Positions 1 to 8,481 of a DNA stretch of 64,000 nt are shown one piece after another. The DNA is from Neisseria dentiae (GTDB lineage Bacteria; Pseudomonadota; Gammaproteobacteria; Burkholderiales; Neisseriaceae): positions 1 through 64,000 of the forward strand of contig NZ_JANIKQ010000008.1 of assembly GCF_024580525.1 (NCBI RefSeq), given 5' to 3'. Both the position numbers and the translations under genes were made by a program. The notes below the pieces were generated by a model. It saw only the letters and a list, made by a program, of their open reading frames with translations, had not been told where the DNA came from and did no database searches. How positions within the stretch are numbered: position 1 is the first letter of the stretch; every line of letters starts with the position of its first letter.

Positions 1-19
1 AGATGTATATAAGAGACAG
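1..19 (+). other. Tn5/Nextera mosaic-end-like adapter remnant
   Basis: The first 19 bases differ at one position (the seventh, A for G) from the 19-bp mosaic end used in Tn5-based library kits. They sit exactly at the window edge and run in frame into pepN, adding a spurious Met-Tyr-Ile-Arg-Asp. This is most simply untrimmed adapter at a contig end, not genomic DNA. Confidence 0.8.
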
Positions 20-1574
20 CATCCGCCCCGCCTCATACGAAGAAATGAACAACTTCTACACCATGACCGTGTATGAAAAAGGCGCCGAAGTGGTGCGGAT
101 GTATCACACCCTGCTGGGCGAAGCCGGTTTCCAAAAAGGCATGAAGCTCTATTTCGAACGCCACGACGGCCAAGCCGTTACCTGCGACGACTTCCGCGCC
201 GCCATGGCCGACGCCAACGACACCAATCTCGACCGCTTCGCCCTGTGGTACAGCCAGGCCGGCACGCCCGTGTTAGACGTGAAAGGCCGTCTGAACGGCA
301 GCGGCGGCTACGAATTAACCGTTAAACAAACCGTGCCGCCCACGCCCGACATGGCCGAAAAACAACCCATGACCATGCCGCTGAAAGTTGCCCTGTTCGA
401 TGCAGAAAACGGCCGCCAAATTGCTTTCAGACGGCCCGGCAGCAGCGAAGAAATTATCGAAACCGTGCTGCTGCTCACCGAAGCCGAGCAAACCTTCACA
501 CTGGAAAACGTGCGGCAAAACGCCGTGCCCTCGCTGCTGCGCGGCTTTTCCGCCCCCGTGCACCTCAATTATCCCTACACCGACGCAGAGCTGGCCGTGC
601 TGCTGGCCGCCGACACCGACCCCTTCGCCCGCTGGGAAGCCGGCCAAACCCTCTACCGCCGCGCCATCGCCGCCAACGAAACCGCACTCGCGCAAGGCCT
701 GCCGCTGCCCGAACACCAAGGGCTGCTCGAAGCCGTGGCATACGTGCTGGCCGCAGACGGCATCGACGCCGAATTCCAAGCCATGCTGCTGGCCGTGCCC
801 GCCGAAGCCGAACTGTGGGCAGAGCGCGACAACATCGACCCGCTGCAAGTCCACCGCGCCCGCGAAGCCCTGCTCGACTTAATCGCCACCCGCTTTAAAG
901 CGCAATTTCTGGCGCTCAACCAAAAAGCCGCCCAAGCCGAGCAACAGGCCGATCCCGCCACCCGCTACGAATACAGCCCCGAAACCGCAGGCTGGCGCAC
1001 CCTGCGCAACACCTGCCGTGCCTTCGTATTGCGCGCCAACCCCGCCCACATCAATACCGTTGCCGAAAAATATGCCGAAATGGCACAAAACATGACCCAC
1101 GAATGGGGCATTTTGTCGGCCGTCAACCACAACGAAAGCAACAAACGCAACGAAATGCTGGAACAGTTTGCCGAAAAATTCCGCAACGACGCGCTGGTGA
1201 TGGACAAATACTTCACCCTAATCGCCTCCAGCCGCCGCGCCGACACGCCCGCACAAGTTCAAGCGGCCTTAAACCACCCCGCCTTCAGCCTCGAAAACCC
1301 CAACAAAGCCCGCTCCCTGCTCGGCGCTTTCAGCCGCAACGTGCCGCATTTCCACGCCGAAAGCGGTGCGGGTTACGCCTTCGTCGCCGACAAAGTGATG
1401 GAAATCGACCGCTTCAACCCGCAAGTGGCTTCCCGGCTGGTGCAGGCGTTCAACCTCTGCAACAAACTCGAACCGCACCGCAAAAACCTGATGCAGGCCC
1501 AATTGCAGCGGATTCAAGCCCAAAGCGGTTTATCGAAAGACGTTGCCGAAATCGTGGGCAAGATTTTGGCGTGA
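3..1574 (+). CDS. pepN: Aminopeptidase N, C-terminal part (5' truncated)
   Basis: This is the C-terminal ~520 residues of the M1-family zinc aminopeptidase PepN, a cytosolic enzyme that removes N-terminal residues from peptides. The visible part starts just before the conserved TVYEKGAEVV segment, which carries the catalytic tyrosine (Tyr381 in E. coli PepN), and continues through the helical C-terminal domain to a TGA stop. The HEXXH zinc site and the N-terminal ~345 residues of the usual ~870 lie outside the window. The first six codons of the open frame derive wholly or partly from adapter-like sequence, so the true protein begins no earlier than about base 20 here. It is convergent with ileS, with two hairpins between them. 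The truncation is an assembly edge, not evidence of a pseudogene. Confidence 0.93.
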   Translation: MYIRDSIRPASYEEMNNFYTMTVYEKGAEVVRMYHTLLGEAGFQKGMKLYFERHDGQAVTCDDFRAAMADANDTNLDRFALWYSQAGTPVLDVKGRLNGSGGYELTVKQTVPPTPDMAEKQPMTMPLKVALFDAENGRQIAFRRPGSSEEIIETVLLLTEAEQTFTLENVRQNAVPSLLRGFSAPVHLNYPYTDAELAVLLAADTDPFARWEAGQTLYRRAIAANETALAQGLPLPEHQGLLEAVAYVLAADGIDAEFQAMLLAVPAEAELWAERDNIDPLQVHRAREALLDLIATRFKAQFLALNQKAAQAEQQADPATRYEYSPETAGWRTLRNTCRAFVLRANPAHINTVAEKYAEMAQNMTHEWGILSAVNHNESNKRNEMLEQFAEKFRNDALVMDKYFTLIASSRRADTPAQVQAALNHPAFSLENPNKARSLLGAFSRNVPHFHAESGAGYAFVADKVMEIDRFNPQVASRLVQAFNLCNKLEPHRKNLMQAQLQRIQAQSGLSKDVAEIVGKILA

Positions 1575-1590
1575 TAAACGGGGTGATTTA

Positions 1591-1635
1591 AAAGCTTGAG
1601 GCCGTCTGAAAAGTTTTCAGACGGCCTCAAGCTTT
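1591..1635. terminator. Uptake-sequence inverted-repeat terminator after pepN
   Basis: A perfect 22-bp inverted repeat with a one-base loop, built from two head-to-head GCCGTCTGAA uptake sequences. It starts 16 bases after the pepN stop and ends in a short T run. Paired uptake sequences commonly serve as rho-independent terminators in Neisseria. Confidence 0.75.
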
Positions 1636-1665
1636 TGCAAGTTGTTTTAGCACCTTAACAACCTA

Positions 1666-1744
1666 CGTCATGCTCGGGCTTAATCCGAGCATCTTGCTGC
1701 TTATAAAGAACTGGCAGATACTCGGGTCAAGCCCGAGTATGACG
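1666..1744. repeat. CGTCATRCTCGGG hairpin-pair repeat
   Basis: Two outward-facing copies of a short hairpin (CGTCATGCTCGGGCTTAATC on the left, its complement with CCCGAGTATGACG on the right) bracket about 25 bp of AT-rich DNA. Related copies lie near 10.9, 24.0, 27.2, 47.7 and 55.7 kb. The layout mirrors dRS3-bounded intergenic repeats but with a different core. Confidence 0.7.
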
Positions 1745-1780
1745 GGAATCGGTTTTTTAGCCGGCAGTTTGATTTTTGCA

Positions 1781-1825
1781 AAGGTAACGGGCCGTCTGAA
1801 AAGTTTTCAGACGGCCCGTTACCTT
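1781..1825. terminator. Bidirectional uptake-sequence terminator between pepN and ileS
   Basis: A perfect inverted repeat of about 22 bp per arm with a one-base loop, containing paired GCCGTCTGAA and extended by AAGGTAACGG and its complement. It lies 21 bases beyond the ileS stop and suits termination of both convergent genes. Confidence 0.7.
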
Positions 1826-1846
1826 ACCTTACAACATAATCCGTTA

Positions 1847-4633
1847 TCAGGCGTAGTGGCGCTCTTCGCCTTTGCCGCCGATATTTTCCGCGCAGCGTTT
1901 GCAGATACCGGGGTGGGCGGCAACGGCACCGATGTCGTCGGTGTAGTGCCAGCAGCGTTCGCATTTTTCGCCGCCGCTCACTTTGGCGGTTACGGCCAGT
2001 TCGCTGCCTTTGGCAACCGTGGCTTTAGACACCAAGAGGGCGAAGCGTAACTCGTCGCCGAGCATTTTCAGGTAGCCTGCCAATTCTTCGGGGGCGGTGA
2101 TGTCCGCTTCGGCCTGCAAAGAAGAGCCTACGGTTTTGTCGGCGCGCAAAGGCTCGATGGCGGCAGTAACGGCTTCGCGCACTTGGCGCACGGCCTGCCA
2201 TTTTTCCATCAGGGCGGCTTCGCTCTTTTCGTTGATGGGCGGGAACTCGTGCCAGGTGTGGAACAGCACGCTGTCTTCCTCACCGCCGCCGATGATGTCC
2301 CACGCTTCTTCGGCGGTGAAACACAGTATCGGCGAAATCAGCAGCACCAGGCTGCGGGTGATGTGGTAGAGCGCGGTTTGGGCGCTGCGGCGGGCGTGGC
2401 TGTCGGTTTGGGTGGTGTAGAGGCGGTCTTTCAGGATATCGAGGTAAAACGCGCCCAAATCTTCCGAGCAGAAGGCGGCGATATCTTTCACGGCGAAGTG
2501 GAAGGCGTAGCGCGGGTAGTAGTCGCCCGCCAAACGTTCTTGCAGGCGGCGCGCCAGCACGAGGGCGTAGCGGTCGATTTCCACCATCTGGTCTTGCGGC
2601 ACGGCGTGTTCGATGGGGCGGAAGTCGCTCAGGTTGGCGAATAAGAAGCTCAGGGTGTTGCGAATGCGGCGGTAGCTTTCGGTAACGCGCTTGAGGATTT
2701 CTTTGGATATCGCCAGCTCGCCGCTGTAATCGGTGGAAGCCGTCCACAGGCGCAGGATGTCGGCGCCGAATTCGTTATACACCTCTTGCGGGGCGACAAC
2801 GTTGCCCAGCGATTTCGACATTTTTCTGCCGTTTTGGTCGACCACGAAGCCGTGGGTGAGCAGTTGTTTGTAGGGCGCGCGCTCCATCGAGGCGCAGCCG
2901 GTGAGCATGGACGATTGGAACCAGCCGCGGTGCTGGTCGCTGCCTTCGAGGTAGAGATCGGCGGGCCAGGCCAATTCTTCGCGCTGTTTGAGCACGGAAA
3001 AGTGGGTGCTGCCCGAGTCGAACCATACGTCCATGGTGTCTTTCAGTTTTTCGTATTGTGCGGCTTCTGCGCCCAGCAGTTCGGCGGCATCGAGCGCGAA
3101 CCAGGCTTCGATGCCTTTTTGCTCGATGCGCTGCGCCACTTCTTCCAACAATTCGGCGGTACGCGGGTGCAGTTCGCCGGTTTCTTTGTGCACGAAGAAG
3201 GTCATCGGTGTGCCCCAATAACGCTGGCGCGACACCACCCAGTCGGGACGGCCTTCGATCATGGCCTGCAGGCGGGCGCGGCCCCACGAGGGGAAGAATT
3301 CGGTGTCGTCCACCGCTTTGAGGGCGTTGTTGCGCAGGGTTTTGCCGTTGGTGCCGGCTTTGTCCATGCCGATAAACCATTGGCCGGTGGCGCGGTAAAT
3401 CAGCGGGGTTTTGTGGCGCCAGCAGTGGGCATAGCTGTGTTCGATTTTGTTGTGCGCCAAGAGTTTGCCTTCCTCTTGCAGCCATTCGATAATCACGGGG
3501 TTGGCTTCCCACACGGTTAAACCGGCCACGCGCGGCACATCGGCCATATAGCGGCCTTCGCCGTTAACGGGGTTGTAGAGTTTGATGCCGTATTTGAGGC
3601 AGACGAAATAGTCTTCCAAACCGTGCGCGGGCGCGCTGTGCACGAGGCCGGTGCCGGCATCGGTGGTAACGTGGTCGCCGTTGAGCATCAGAATGTCGCG
3701 CTCAATGAACGGATGGGCAAGATGCAGGTTTTCGAGCCTGCTGCCGGCGGCTTCGGCCAGCACGGTTGTTTGGCCGTCTGAAAAGCCGTAGCGTTCCAAT
3801 GCGTCTGCGGCCAGCTCTTTGGCCAGCACCAGCTTGCCTTTGGGTGTGTCGATGAGTTGGTAGGCCACGTCTGCGCCGGCGGCGATGGCTTGGCTGGCGG
3901 GCAGCGTCCACGGAGTGGTCGTCCAAATCACGGCAAAGGCCGGGCCTTCGATTTGCGGCAGGCCGAAAGCGGCGGCCAGTGCGGCATTGTCTTTAAACAA
4001 ATAGGCTACATCGATGGCATCGGAAATTTTGTCTTTGTATTCCACTTCGGCTTCGGCCAGCGACGAGCCGCAGTCCAAACAGAACTGCACAGGTTTTTCG
4101 CCGCGGTAGAGATAGCCTGCTTTATAGATTTCGCCCAGCGTGCGCACGGTGTCGGCTTCGGTTTTGAAGTCCATGGTGAGATAGGGGTTGCCCCAGTCGC
4201 CCAGCACGCCCAGGCGGATGAAGTCTTTTTTCTGGCGCGCGATCTGCTCGGCGGCGTATTCGCGGCAGAGTTCGCGGAACTTGGCATCGGGCATGTTTTT
4301 GCCGTGCAGTTTTTCCACCATCACTTCAATCGGCAGGCCGTGGCAGTCCCAGCCCGGCACATAGGGGGCGTCGAAACCGGCCAGCGTTTTGCTGCGGATA
4401 ATGATGTCTTTGAGAATTTTGTTGACCGCATGGCCGATATGGATGTCGCCGTTGGCATAGGGCGGGCCGTCGTGCAGCACGAATTTGGGGCGGCCTTTGG
4501 CTTTGGCGCGCAGTTTTTGGTAGCGTTGCTGCTCCTGCCAGCTTTTCACCCATGCCGGTTCGCGCTTGGCCAGGTTGCCGCGCATGGGAAAGGGCGATTC
4601 GTAGAGATTGACGGTTTTGCTGTAATCGGTCAT
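1847..4633 (-). CDS. ileS: Isoleucine--tRNA ligase
   Basis: Class I aminoacyl-tRNA synthetase that charges tRNA-Ile and edits Val-tRNA-Ile. The 928-residue length fits the bacterial family (938 in E. coli). The nucleotide-binding motif HIGH is at residues 65-68 in [12 protein letters not shown], the KMSKS loop is near residue 604 ([10 protein letters not shown]), the CP1 editing domain lies between, and a C-terminal zinc-binding pair (CERC, CKRC) near residues 895-915 marks the long bacterial form. It stands alone: upstream lie a paired uptake-sequence hairpin and a TACAAT -10 candidate, downstream the convergent pepN. The usual ileS-lspA operon partner is not adjacent on either side. Essential gene, no anomalies seen. 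Confidence 0.98.
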   Translation of the reverse strand: MTDYSKTVNLYESPFPMRGNLAKREPAWVKSWQEQQRYQKLRAKAKGRPKFVLHDGPPYANGDIHIGHAVNKILKDIIIRSKTLAGFDAPYVPGWDCHGLPIEVMVEKLHGKNMPDAKFRELCREYAAEQIARQKKDFIRLGVLGDWGNPYLTMDFKTEADTVRTLGEIYKAGYLYRGEKPVQFCLDCGSSLAEAEVEYKDKISDAIDVAYLFKDNAALAAAFGLPQIEGPAFAVIWTTTPWTLPASQAIAAGADVAYQLIDTPKGKLVLAKELAADALERYGFSDGQTTVLAEAAGSRLENLHLAHPFIERDILMLNGDHVTTDAGTGLVHSAPAHGLEDYFVCLKYGIKLYNPVNGEGRYMADVPRVAGLTVWEANPVIIEWLQEEGKLLAHNKIEHSYAHCWRHKTPLIYRATGQWFIGMDKAGTNGKTLRNNALKAVDDTEFFPSWGRARLQAMIEGRPDWVVSRQRYWGTPMTFFVHKETGELHPRTAELLEEVAQRIEQKGIEAWFALDAAELLGAEAAQYEKLKDTMDVWFDSGSTHFSVLKQREELAWPADLYLEGSDQHRGWFQSSMLTGCASMERAPYKQLLTHGFVVDQNGRKMSKSLGNVVAPQEVYNEFGADILRLWTASTDYSGELAISKEILKRVTESYRRIRNTLSFLFANLSDFRPIEHAVPQDQMVEIDRYALVLARRLQERLAGDYYPRYAFHFAVKDIAAFCSEDLGAFYLDILKDRLYTTQTDSHARRSAQTALYHITRSLVLLISPILCFTAEEAWDIIGGGEEDSVLFHTWHEFPPINEKSEAALMEKWQAVRQVREAVTAAIEPLRADKTVGSSLQAEADITAPEELAGYLKMLGDELRFALLVSKATVAKGSELAVTAKVSGGEKCERCWHYTDDIGAVAAHPGICKRCAENIGGKGEERHYA

Positions 4634-4656
4634 GGTTTTCTCGTGGTTGCGGATTT

Positions 4657-4700
4657 TTCAGACGGCCTCAGAAGCGTTGTGGCTTCTGAGGCCGTCTGAA
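4657..4700. terminator. Paired uptake-sequence hairpin upstream of ileS
   Basis: A 19-bp inverted repeat, TTCAGACGGCCTCAGAAGC and its complement, around a six-base loop. It lies between the ileS start and its likely promoter, so it would form in the ileS leader RNA. Whether it terminates, attenuates or only supplies uptake sequences is unknown. Confidence 0.5.
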
Positions 4701-4727
4701 TAAAAATAGAGATTCTTTAGAAATGCT

Positions 4728-4733
4728 ATTGTA
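4728..4733 (-). promoter_or_regulatory. Candidate ileS -10 box
   Basis: On the minus strand this reads GGCTACAATAGC, a TACAAT -10 with the TACAATAG context seen before several other genes here (guaA, smpB, lptB, ampG). I see no good -35 at 16-18 bp. Confidence 0.4.
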
Positions 4734-4789
4734 GCCTAATTACGTTGTTTTTATAAGGGTAACGGGCTGTTTGGCCGTCTGAACTCCGT

Positions 4790-4893
4790 TATAGTGAATC
4801 CACTTACTCCGTTACGGCGTTGCCGCGCCTTGCCGTACTATCTGTACTGTCTGCGGCTTGCTGCCTTGTACCGAAGTAATTGGATTCACTATA
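4790..4893. mobile_element. Correia repeat enclosed element, ~104 bp variant
   Basis: It begins and ends with the Correia terminus (TATAGTGAATCC and its complement) and holds the typical core GTACTATCTGTACTGTCTG. It lacks the ~50-bp internal insert of the long form. Correia elements are non-autonomous neisserial repeats that insert at TA. The right terminus overlaps the 3' end of rbsK and supplies its TAG stop codon. Confidence 0.9.
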
Positions 4894-5794
4894 GTTTTTG
4901 CGCAGCCAGAAACGCTTCCAACTCTGCCGACACGGGCATACCGCCCTGCGCACCCGCTTTGGTTACCGACAATGCGGCGGCGGCGTTGGCCTTGCGTACG
5001 GCTGTTTCCATACCTTCGGCACGGAACACGGCGAAGGCACCGTTAAACGTGTCGCCCGCACCGGTTGTGTCCACGGGGGCAACTTTGAAGCCGCCCTGCC
5101 GGTGCAGCGCGCCCTGCCCGTCGTTATACAGCGCACCTTCGCTGCCGCGCGTCATCAGCACCGGGCAGGGGGTGCGGGCGATTAATTCTTCCGCCGGCGT
5201 GTTTTCGGGCAAACCCAAGCTGATGGCCAGCTCGTGGGCGTTGGGCGTGAGCAGCGTAACCAGCTCCAGCAGTTCGGCGGGCAGCTTCTGTGCGGGCGCG
5301 GGGTTGAGCACGAACGGTTTGCCGTGTTTGTGCGCCAGCTTGGCGGCGGCAATCACGCACGCCATGGGGATTTCCAATTGCGCCAACACCACGTCGGCAC
5401 CGGCGATTTGCTTTTCGCAGGCTTCGATATGCTCGGGCGTGATGCCGAAATTAGCGCCGGAAACCACGATGATGTGGTTGTCGCCTTCGGCCACGGTGAT
5501 GTTGGCCATGCCGGTCGGCACATCTTCCAACACGCGCACGCCCGCAATATCGACGCCTTCCCGCTTCAGATTTTCCAGCGCTTCGCTGCCGAAACCGTCG
5601 TCGCCCACCGCGCCCACCATGCTGACATCGGCACCCAAACGTGCCGCCGCCACCGCCTGGTTGGCACCTTTGCCGCCCATAAAACGCCGGAACGATGTGC
5701 CCAGCAGGGTTTCGCCCGGCTGCGGAAACCGGGGCGACGATGTAACCAAATCCATATTGATGCTGCCGACTACGGCGATTTTCGGTGTTTGCAT
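4889..5794 (-). CDS. rbsK: Ribokinase (PfkB-family sugar kinase)
   Basis: PfkB-family kinase that phosphorylates D-ribose at O5 in the cytosol. Diagnostic features are the N-terminal GSINMDLV strand, the GKGANQAVAAARLGA substrate motif near residue 43, and the DTTGAGDTFNGAF signature near residue 245 with the catalytic Asp. Its 301 residues match RbsK (309 in E. coli). No ribose transporter, rbsD or rbsR is nearby, so the sugar supply is unclear and another PfkB substrate is possible. The TAG stop lies inside a Correia element, so the last codon or two may have been changed by that insertion. A paired uptake sequence lies upstream of the start. Confidence 0.85.
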   Translation of the reverse strand: MQTPKIAVVGSINMDLVTSSPRFPQPGETLLGTSFRRFMGGKGANQAVAAARLGADVSMVGAVGDDGFGSEALENLKREGVDIAGVRVLEDVPTGMANITVAEGDNHIIVVSGANFGITPEHIEACEKQIAGADVVLAQLEIPMACVIAAAKLAHKHGKPFVLNPAPAQKLPAELLELVTLLTPNAHELAISLGLPENTPAEELIARTPCPVLMTRGSEGALYNDGQGALHRQGGFKVAPVDTTGAGDTFNGAFAVFRAEGMETAVRKANAAAALSVTKAGAQGGMPVSAELEAFLAAQKL

Positions 5795-5840
5795 GGCGGT
5801 TTTCCTTTAACGGGTTGCTCCATCGGAATAGGTTTGCGTT

Positions 5841-5882
5841 TTTCAGACGGCCTACAATTTGAACGGAAAGGCCGTCTGAAAA
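5841..5882. terminator. Paired uptake-sequence hairpin
   Basis: TTTCAGACGGCCT and its complement separated by ~16 bases, followed by a short A/T run. It lies upstream of rbsK and downstream of the acetyltransferase gene (both minus strand), so it can terminate the latter. Confidence 0.5.
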
Positions 5883-5885
5883 ACC

Positions 5886-6076
5886 TAGGGAGTGTAGTCA
5901 GAAGGCTTGTGAGGCGGTTTTTTTGAGGCAAAAAGCACGTTTGCAAGGCAAAAAGCGCAGCAAGGCTGAATACCTTGCGGGCATTTTAACTTCGCAAGTC
6001 CGCTACGCTACCTAACGCCGCAGATGCGGATTTTGACCAAAAATACCGCCGCAACGCTTTCTGACTACACTCCCTA
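5886..6076. mobile_element. ~190-bp inverted-repeat element, copy 1
   Basis: It is bounded by the near-perfect inverted repeat TAGGGAGTGTAGTCAGAA at the left and its complement at the right. It has no open frame of its own. The interior (CTTGCGGGCATTTTA, TCCGCTACGCTACCT, AAAATACCGCCGCAACGCT) recurs in a diverged copy at 25490-25673. This is a MITE-like non-autonomous element. Its right end supplies the stop codon of the neighbouring acetyltransferase gene. Confidence 0.75.
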
Positions 6077-6331
6077 AGGCTGCCGTTTGGCCAACACCGC
6101 CGCCGCATAATCGCAGCTGGCGGTTAAGGCAACGTTTTGTTTGGCCGCTTCGGTTGCGGCGGCTTCCACCAACACCCGCGCCAGCCCCTTGCCGCGATGG
6201 GCCGGGTTAATAACGGTGTGGTCGATATCCCATGCGCCGTTTTCGATGCGGTAGGTGAGATAACCCGCTTCGTCGAAATCTTGCAGCAGGGAGAATTTCT
6301 GTTGGTCGGGAAAATATTTAACGGTGCTCAT
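6074..6331 (-). CDS. Small GNAT-type N-acetyltransferase (YjdJ-like)
   Basis: An 85-residue protein of the short acetyl-CoA-dependent N-acetyltransferase family (COG2388 type). The residues IDHTVINPAHRGKGLARVLV form the beta-strand and acetyl-CoA pyrophosphate loop (R/Q-x-x-G-x-G/A, here RGKGLA), followed by the helix and a C-terminal CDYAAAVLA segment typical of this compact family. The substrate is unknown. The TAG stop falls in the terminal inverted repeat of the adjacent MITE-like element, so the native C-terminus may have been a few residues different. It lies between two mobile repeats, suggesting it is transcribed alone. Confidence 0.8.
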   Translation of the reverse strand: MSTVKYFPDQQKFSLLQDFDEAGYLTYRIENGAWDIDHTVINPAHRGKGLARVLVEAAATEAAKQNVALTASCDYAAAVLAKRQP

Positions 6332-6414
6332 TGTGATGCCTGCCTTTTGAAAATGGCGAACGGTGCGGTTTCATTGTACCAGCAAGCGGGGCGGCCGGCG
6401 GTTTTTCAAACGGT

Positions 6415-6569
6415 TACAGTGAATCCACTTACTCCGTTACGGCGTTGCTGCGCCTTAGCTCAAAGAGAACGATTTTGTAAGCCGCTGAAGCGGCAACAGA
6501 ATCGGTTCCGTACTATCTGTACTGTCTGCGGCTTGCTGCCTTGTACCGAAGCAAGTGGATTCACTTATA
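6415..6569. mobile_element. Correia repeat enclosed element, ~155 bp long form
   Basis: Left end TACAGTGAATCC (one change from TATAGTG), right end GGATTCACTTATA. It contains the internal insert of the long Correia form (TTAGCTCAAAGAGAACGATT), absent from the other two copies here; that insert is where IHF sites have been described. It lies one base beyond the fdhE stop codon. Confidence 0.9.
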
Positions 6570-6570
6570 G

Positions 6571-7479
6571 CTAGCCGTGCAGCAGAAACGGGTTGGCGCC
6601 GCCGCGTTCGTAGCCGGCCTCGCCCACGGCGATGTCCAAGCCCAGCGTGGCCAAATCGTCGGCAACGGGGTCGGCGTATTGCTGTTTGTCTTGGCGGTAG
6701 AGTTTGCGGTAGGTGCGGCAGGCTTCGCAGCTTTCGGCATGGGCGCCGCTGAAAACGGCTGGCAGCCCGGGGGCGGATGCGCCGTCAACCTGCTGGATGC
6801 GGATGCCGCCGCTGTCGCCGCAAGAAGTGCATTTGGCGCGCAGGGCGTTCCAGCGGCTGTTGCACAGCGGGCAATGCATATAGCGGAAGCCGCTCAAGTC
6901 GCTCTGAATCAGCACCACGCTGCCGACGGCTTCGGTGCCGCAACACGGACAGTGCACGCGCTCTTCAACGGGCGGCACGTCGTCTTCGGCCAGCTGCGCG
7001 GCCCATGCCGTCCAAACGATTTGCAGCGCGGCCTGTACCCAGATTTCTGCGGAACGGTCGGCTTCTTCTCCGGCTTGGGTAAGCACGCGCCGTGCCAGTG
7101 CTTCGGCTTCGGGCTTATCCAACACAGCCAGCCGTTGGGTTTCGGCGGCGGCGGTGTGCGTGATGTTGCCGCGCACTTCGTTTAACAAGTCTTGAAACAC
7201 ATCATAGAAAGCGGCGGGTACTTCCCCTGCCGCCGCTTCGGGCAACACGGTGGCGCCGCTGTGCTTTTCGGGCAACGGAAAGGTGTGCCTGAGTGCTACC
7301 TTATGCTGGGCGACGCAAACGGCAGCCAGCAGTTCCAGATAAAGGCGCCATTCGCCCGGCTCGGCCGCCGCCAGCTCTTGAAAGCGTACACTGCGGTTTT
7401 CAAAGGTGTTTTTCTCGGGCGCAAGCCAAAACGGGGTGTGAAACAGGCCTTTTTTAATCGGCTCGGCGGTGGTGTTCAT
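6571..7479 (-). CDS. fdhE: Formate dehydrogenase accessory protein FdhE
   Basis: A 302-residue rubredoxin-like accessory protein needed for activity of respiratory formate dehydrogenases (309 residues in E. coli). Four paired-cysteine motifs in the C-terminal half, CPCCG, CPLC, CTSCG and CEAC, are the iron-binding signature. The gene follows fdhD by 24 bases on the same strand, so the two are probably co-transcribed. No formate dehydrogenase catalytic subunit is in the window; its genes should lie elsewhere. A long-form Correia element begins one base past the TAG stop. Confidence 0.93.
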   Translation of the reverse strand: MNTTAEPIKKGLFHTPFWLAPEKNTFENRSVRFQELAAAEPGEWRLYLELLAAVCVAQHKVALRHTFPLPEKHSGATVLPEAAAGEVPAAFYDVFQDLLNEVRGNITHTAAAETQRLAVLDKPEAEALARRVLTQAGEEADRSAEIWVQAALQIVWTAWAAQLAEDDVPPVEERVHCPCCGTEAVGSVVLIQSDLSGFRYMHCPLCNSRWNALRAKCTSCGDSGGIRIQQVDGASAPGLPAVFSGAHAESCEACRTYRKLYRQDKQQYADPVADDLATLGLDIAVGEAGYERGGANPFLLHG

Positions 7480-7503
7480 TGTGTTTCCTTGTGTGTGTTT
7501 TTT

Positions 7504-8307
7504 TCAGACGGCCTCCAGCCAGTTGCGGTGGCTGTATACCGTAAATTGCTGCGGTTTGGCAAAACCGATTAAGGTGATGCCCGCCTGCTCGGCCAGCCGC
7601 ACGGCCAGCGCGGTGGGAGCGGATACGGCGACCACTGCGCCGATGCCGAGCATGGCGGCTTTGGCCACCATTTCGTAGCTGGCGCGGCTGGAAATCAACA
7701 CGAAGCCCTGCTGCGGGTCGGTTTCCTGCCTTGCCATAAAGCCTAATAATTTGTCCAGCGCGTTATGGCGGCCGACATCTTCAAACAGGCGCACGATACG
7801 GCCGTTTTCCACCCAAGCGGCGCCGTGCACCGAGCCGGTGAGGTTGCGCAGGGTTTGGTGTGCTTCCAGCCCGTTTAAGGCCGTCTGAATGTCCGTGCTG
7901 CGTATGGTTCGGCTTCTGGTTACGGCGGGCAGGTCGGGCTGCACGGCGGCTAGGCTGTCGATGCCGCACAATCCGCAGCCGCTGCGGCCGCCCATATTGC
8001 GGCGGCGCGCCTTGAGCGCATGAAAACGGGCGGCGGCGATTTCCAAATGAACTTCTATACCGTTGCAGGAAGGCTTGGTTTCAATATCGTAAAGTTCGCC
8101 CGCTTTCGTGAGAATGCCTTCGCTCAGGCTGAAGCCCAACGCCAGCGCTTCCAAATCGGCCGGCGTGGCCATTAAAACAACGTGGGAAATGCCGTTATAA
8201 ACCAGTGCGACTGCGGTTTCTTCGGCCAAAACGTCGGCGGTTTCCGCCACTTCGGCTGTGCCGCTGCGGATATGGTAAACGGTGTGTGTAATGTGGGTGT
8301 TGTTCAT
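7504..8307 (-). CDS. fdhD: Formate dehydrogenase accessory sulfurtransferase FdhD
   Basis: FdhD carries sulfur from the cysteine desulfurase IscS to the molybdenum (bis-MGD) cofactor before its insertion into formate dehydrogenase. The 267-residue protein has the catalytic cysteine pair in GCGLCGID (Cys111 and Cys114), matching the CxxC of E. coli FdhD, and the conserved FEDVGRHNALDK segment in the C-terminal half. It is the first gene of an fdhD-fdhE pair. I see no clear Shine-Dalgarno before the ATG; a TATAATAG -10-like box lies at 8362-8369 on the minus strand. Confidence 0.95.
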   Translation of the reverse strand: MNNTHITHTVYHIRSGTAEVAETADVLAEETAVALVYNGISHVVLMATPADLEALALGFSLSEGILTKAGELYDIETKPSCNGIEVHLEIAAARFHALKARRRNMGGRSGCGLCGIDSLAAVQPDLPAVTRSRTIRSTDIQTALNGLEAHQTLRNLTGSVHGAAWVENGRIVRLFEDVGRHNALDKLLGFMARQETDPQQGFVLISSRASYEMVAKAAMLGIGAVVAVSAPTALAVRLAEQAGITLIGFAKPQQFTVYSHRNWLEAV

Positions 8308-8481
8308 TTATAGAGTAATAACCGTTATTCCGAGGCCGTCTGAAACAGGCGGCAAAGGCGGCTATTATAAACTTTTTAACTGCCGCAGGCATACCGTTCG
8401 GATTGGAACTTTCAGACGGCCACGCACGTCTTAAATAAGATTTCCAACCTTCATCCAATCTTGTTTCCAACGGAAAAAATC

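Noticed and set aside
1670-2050. Plus-strand frame reading from the hairpin repeat into the 3' end of ileS
   Set aside because: Starts within a repeat and is antisense to ileS; no independent evidence.
3857-4699. Long open frame (280 codons) on the plus strand antisense to ileS
   Set aside because: It overlaps well-conserved ileS coding sequence and its translation is a low-complexity Phe/Gly/Val/His-rich shadow typical of GC-rich antisense frames.
4790-4893. REP/BIME-type or riboswitch reading of the inverted repeats near rbsK
   Set aside because: The termini and core match Correia elements, which explain the symmetry fully.
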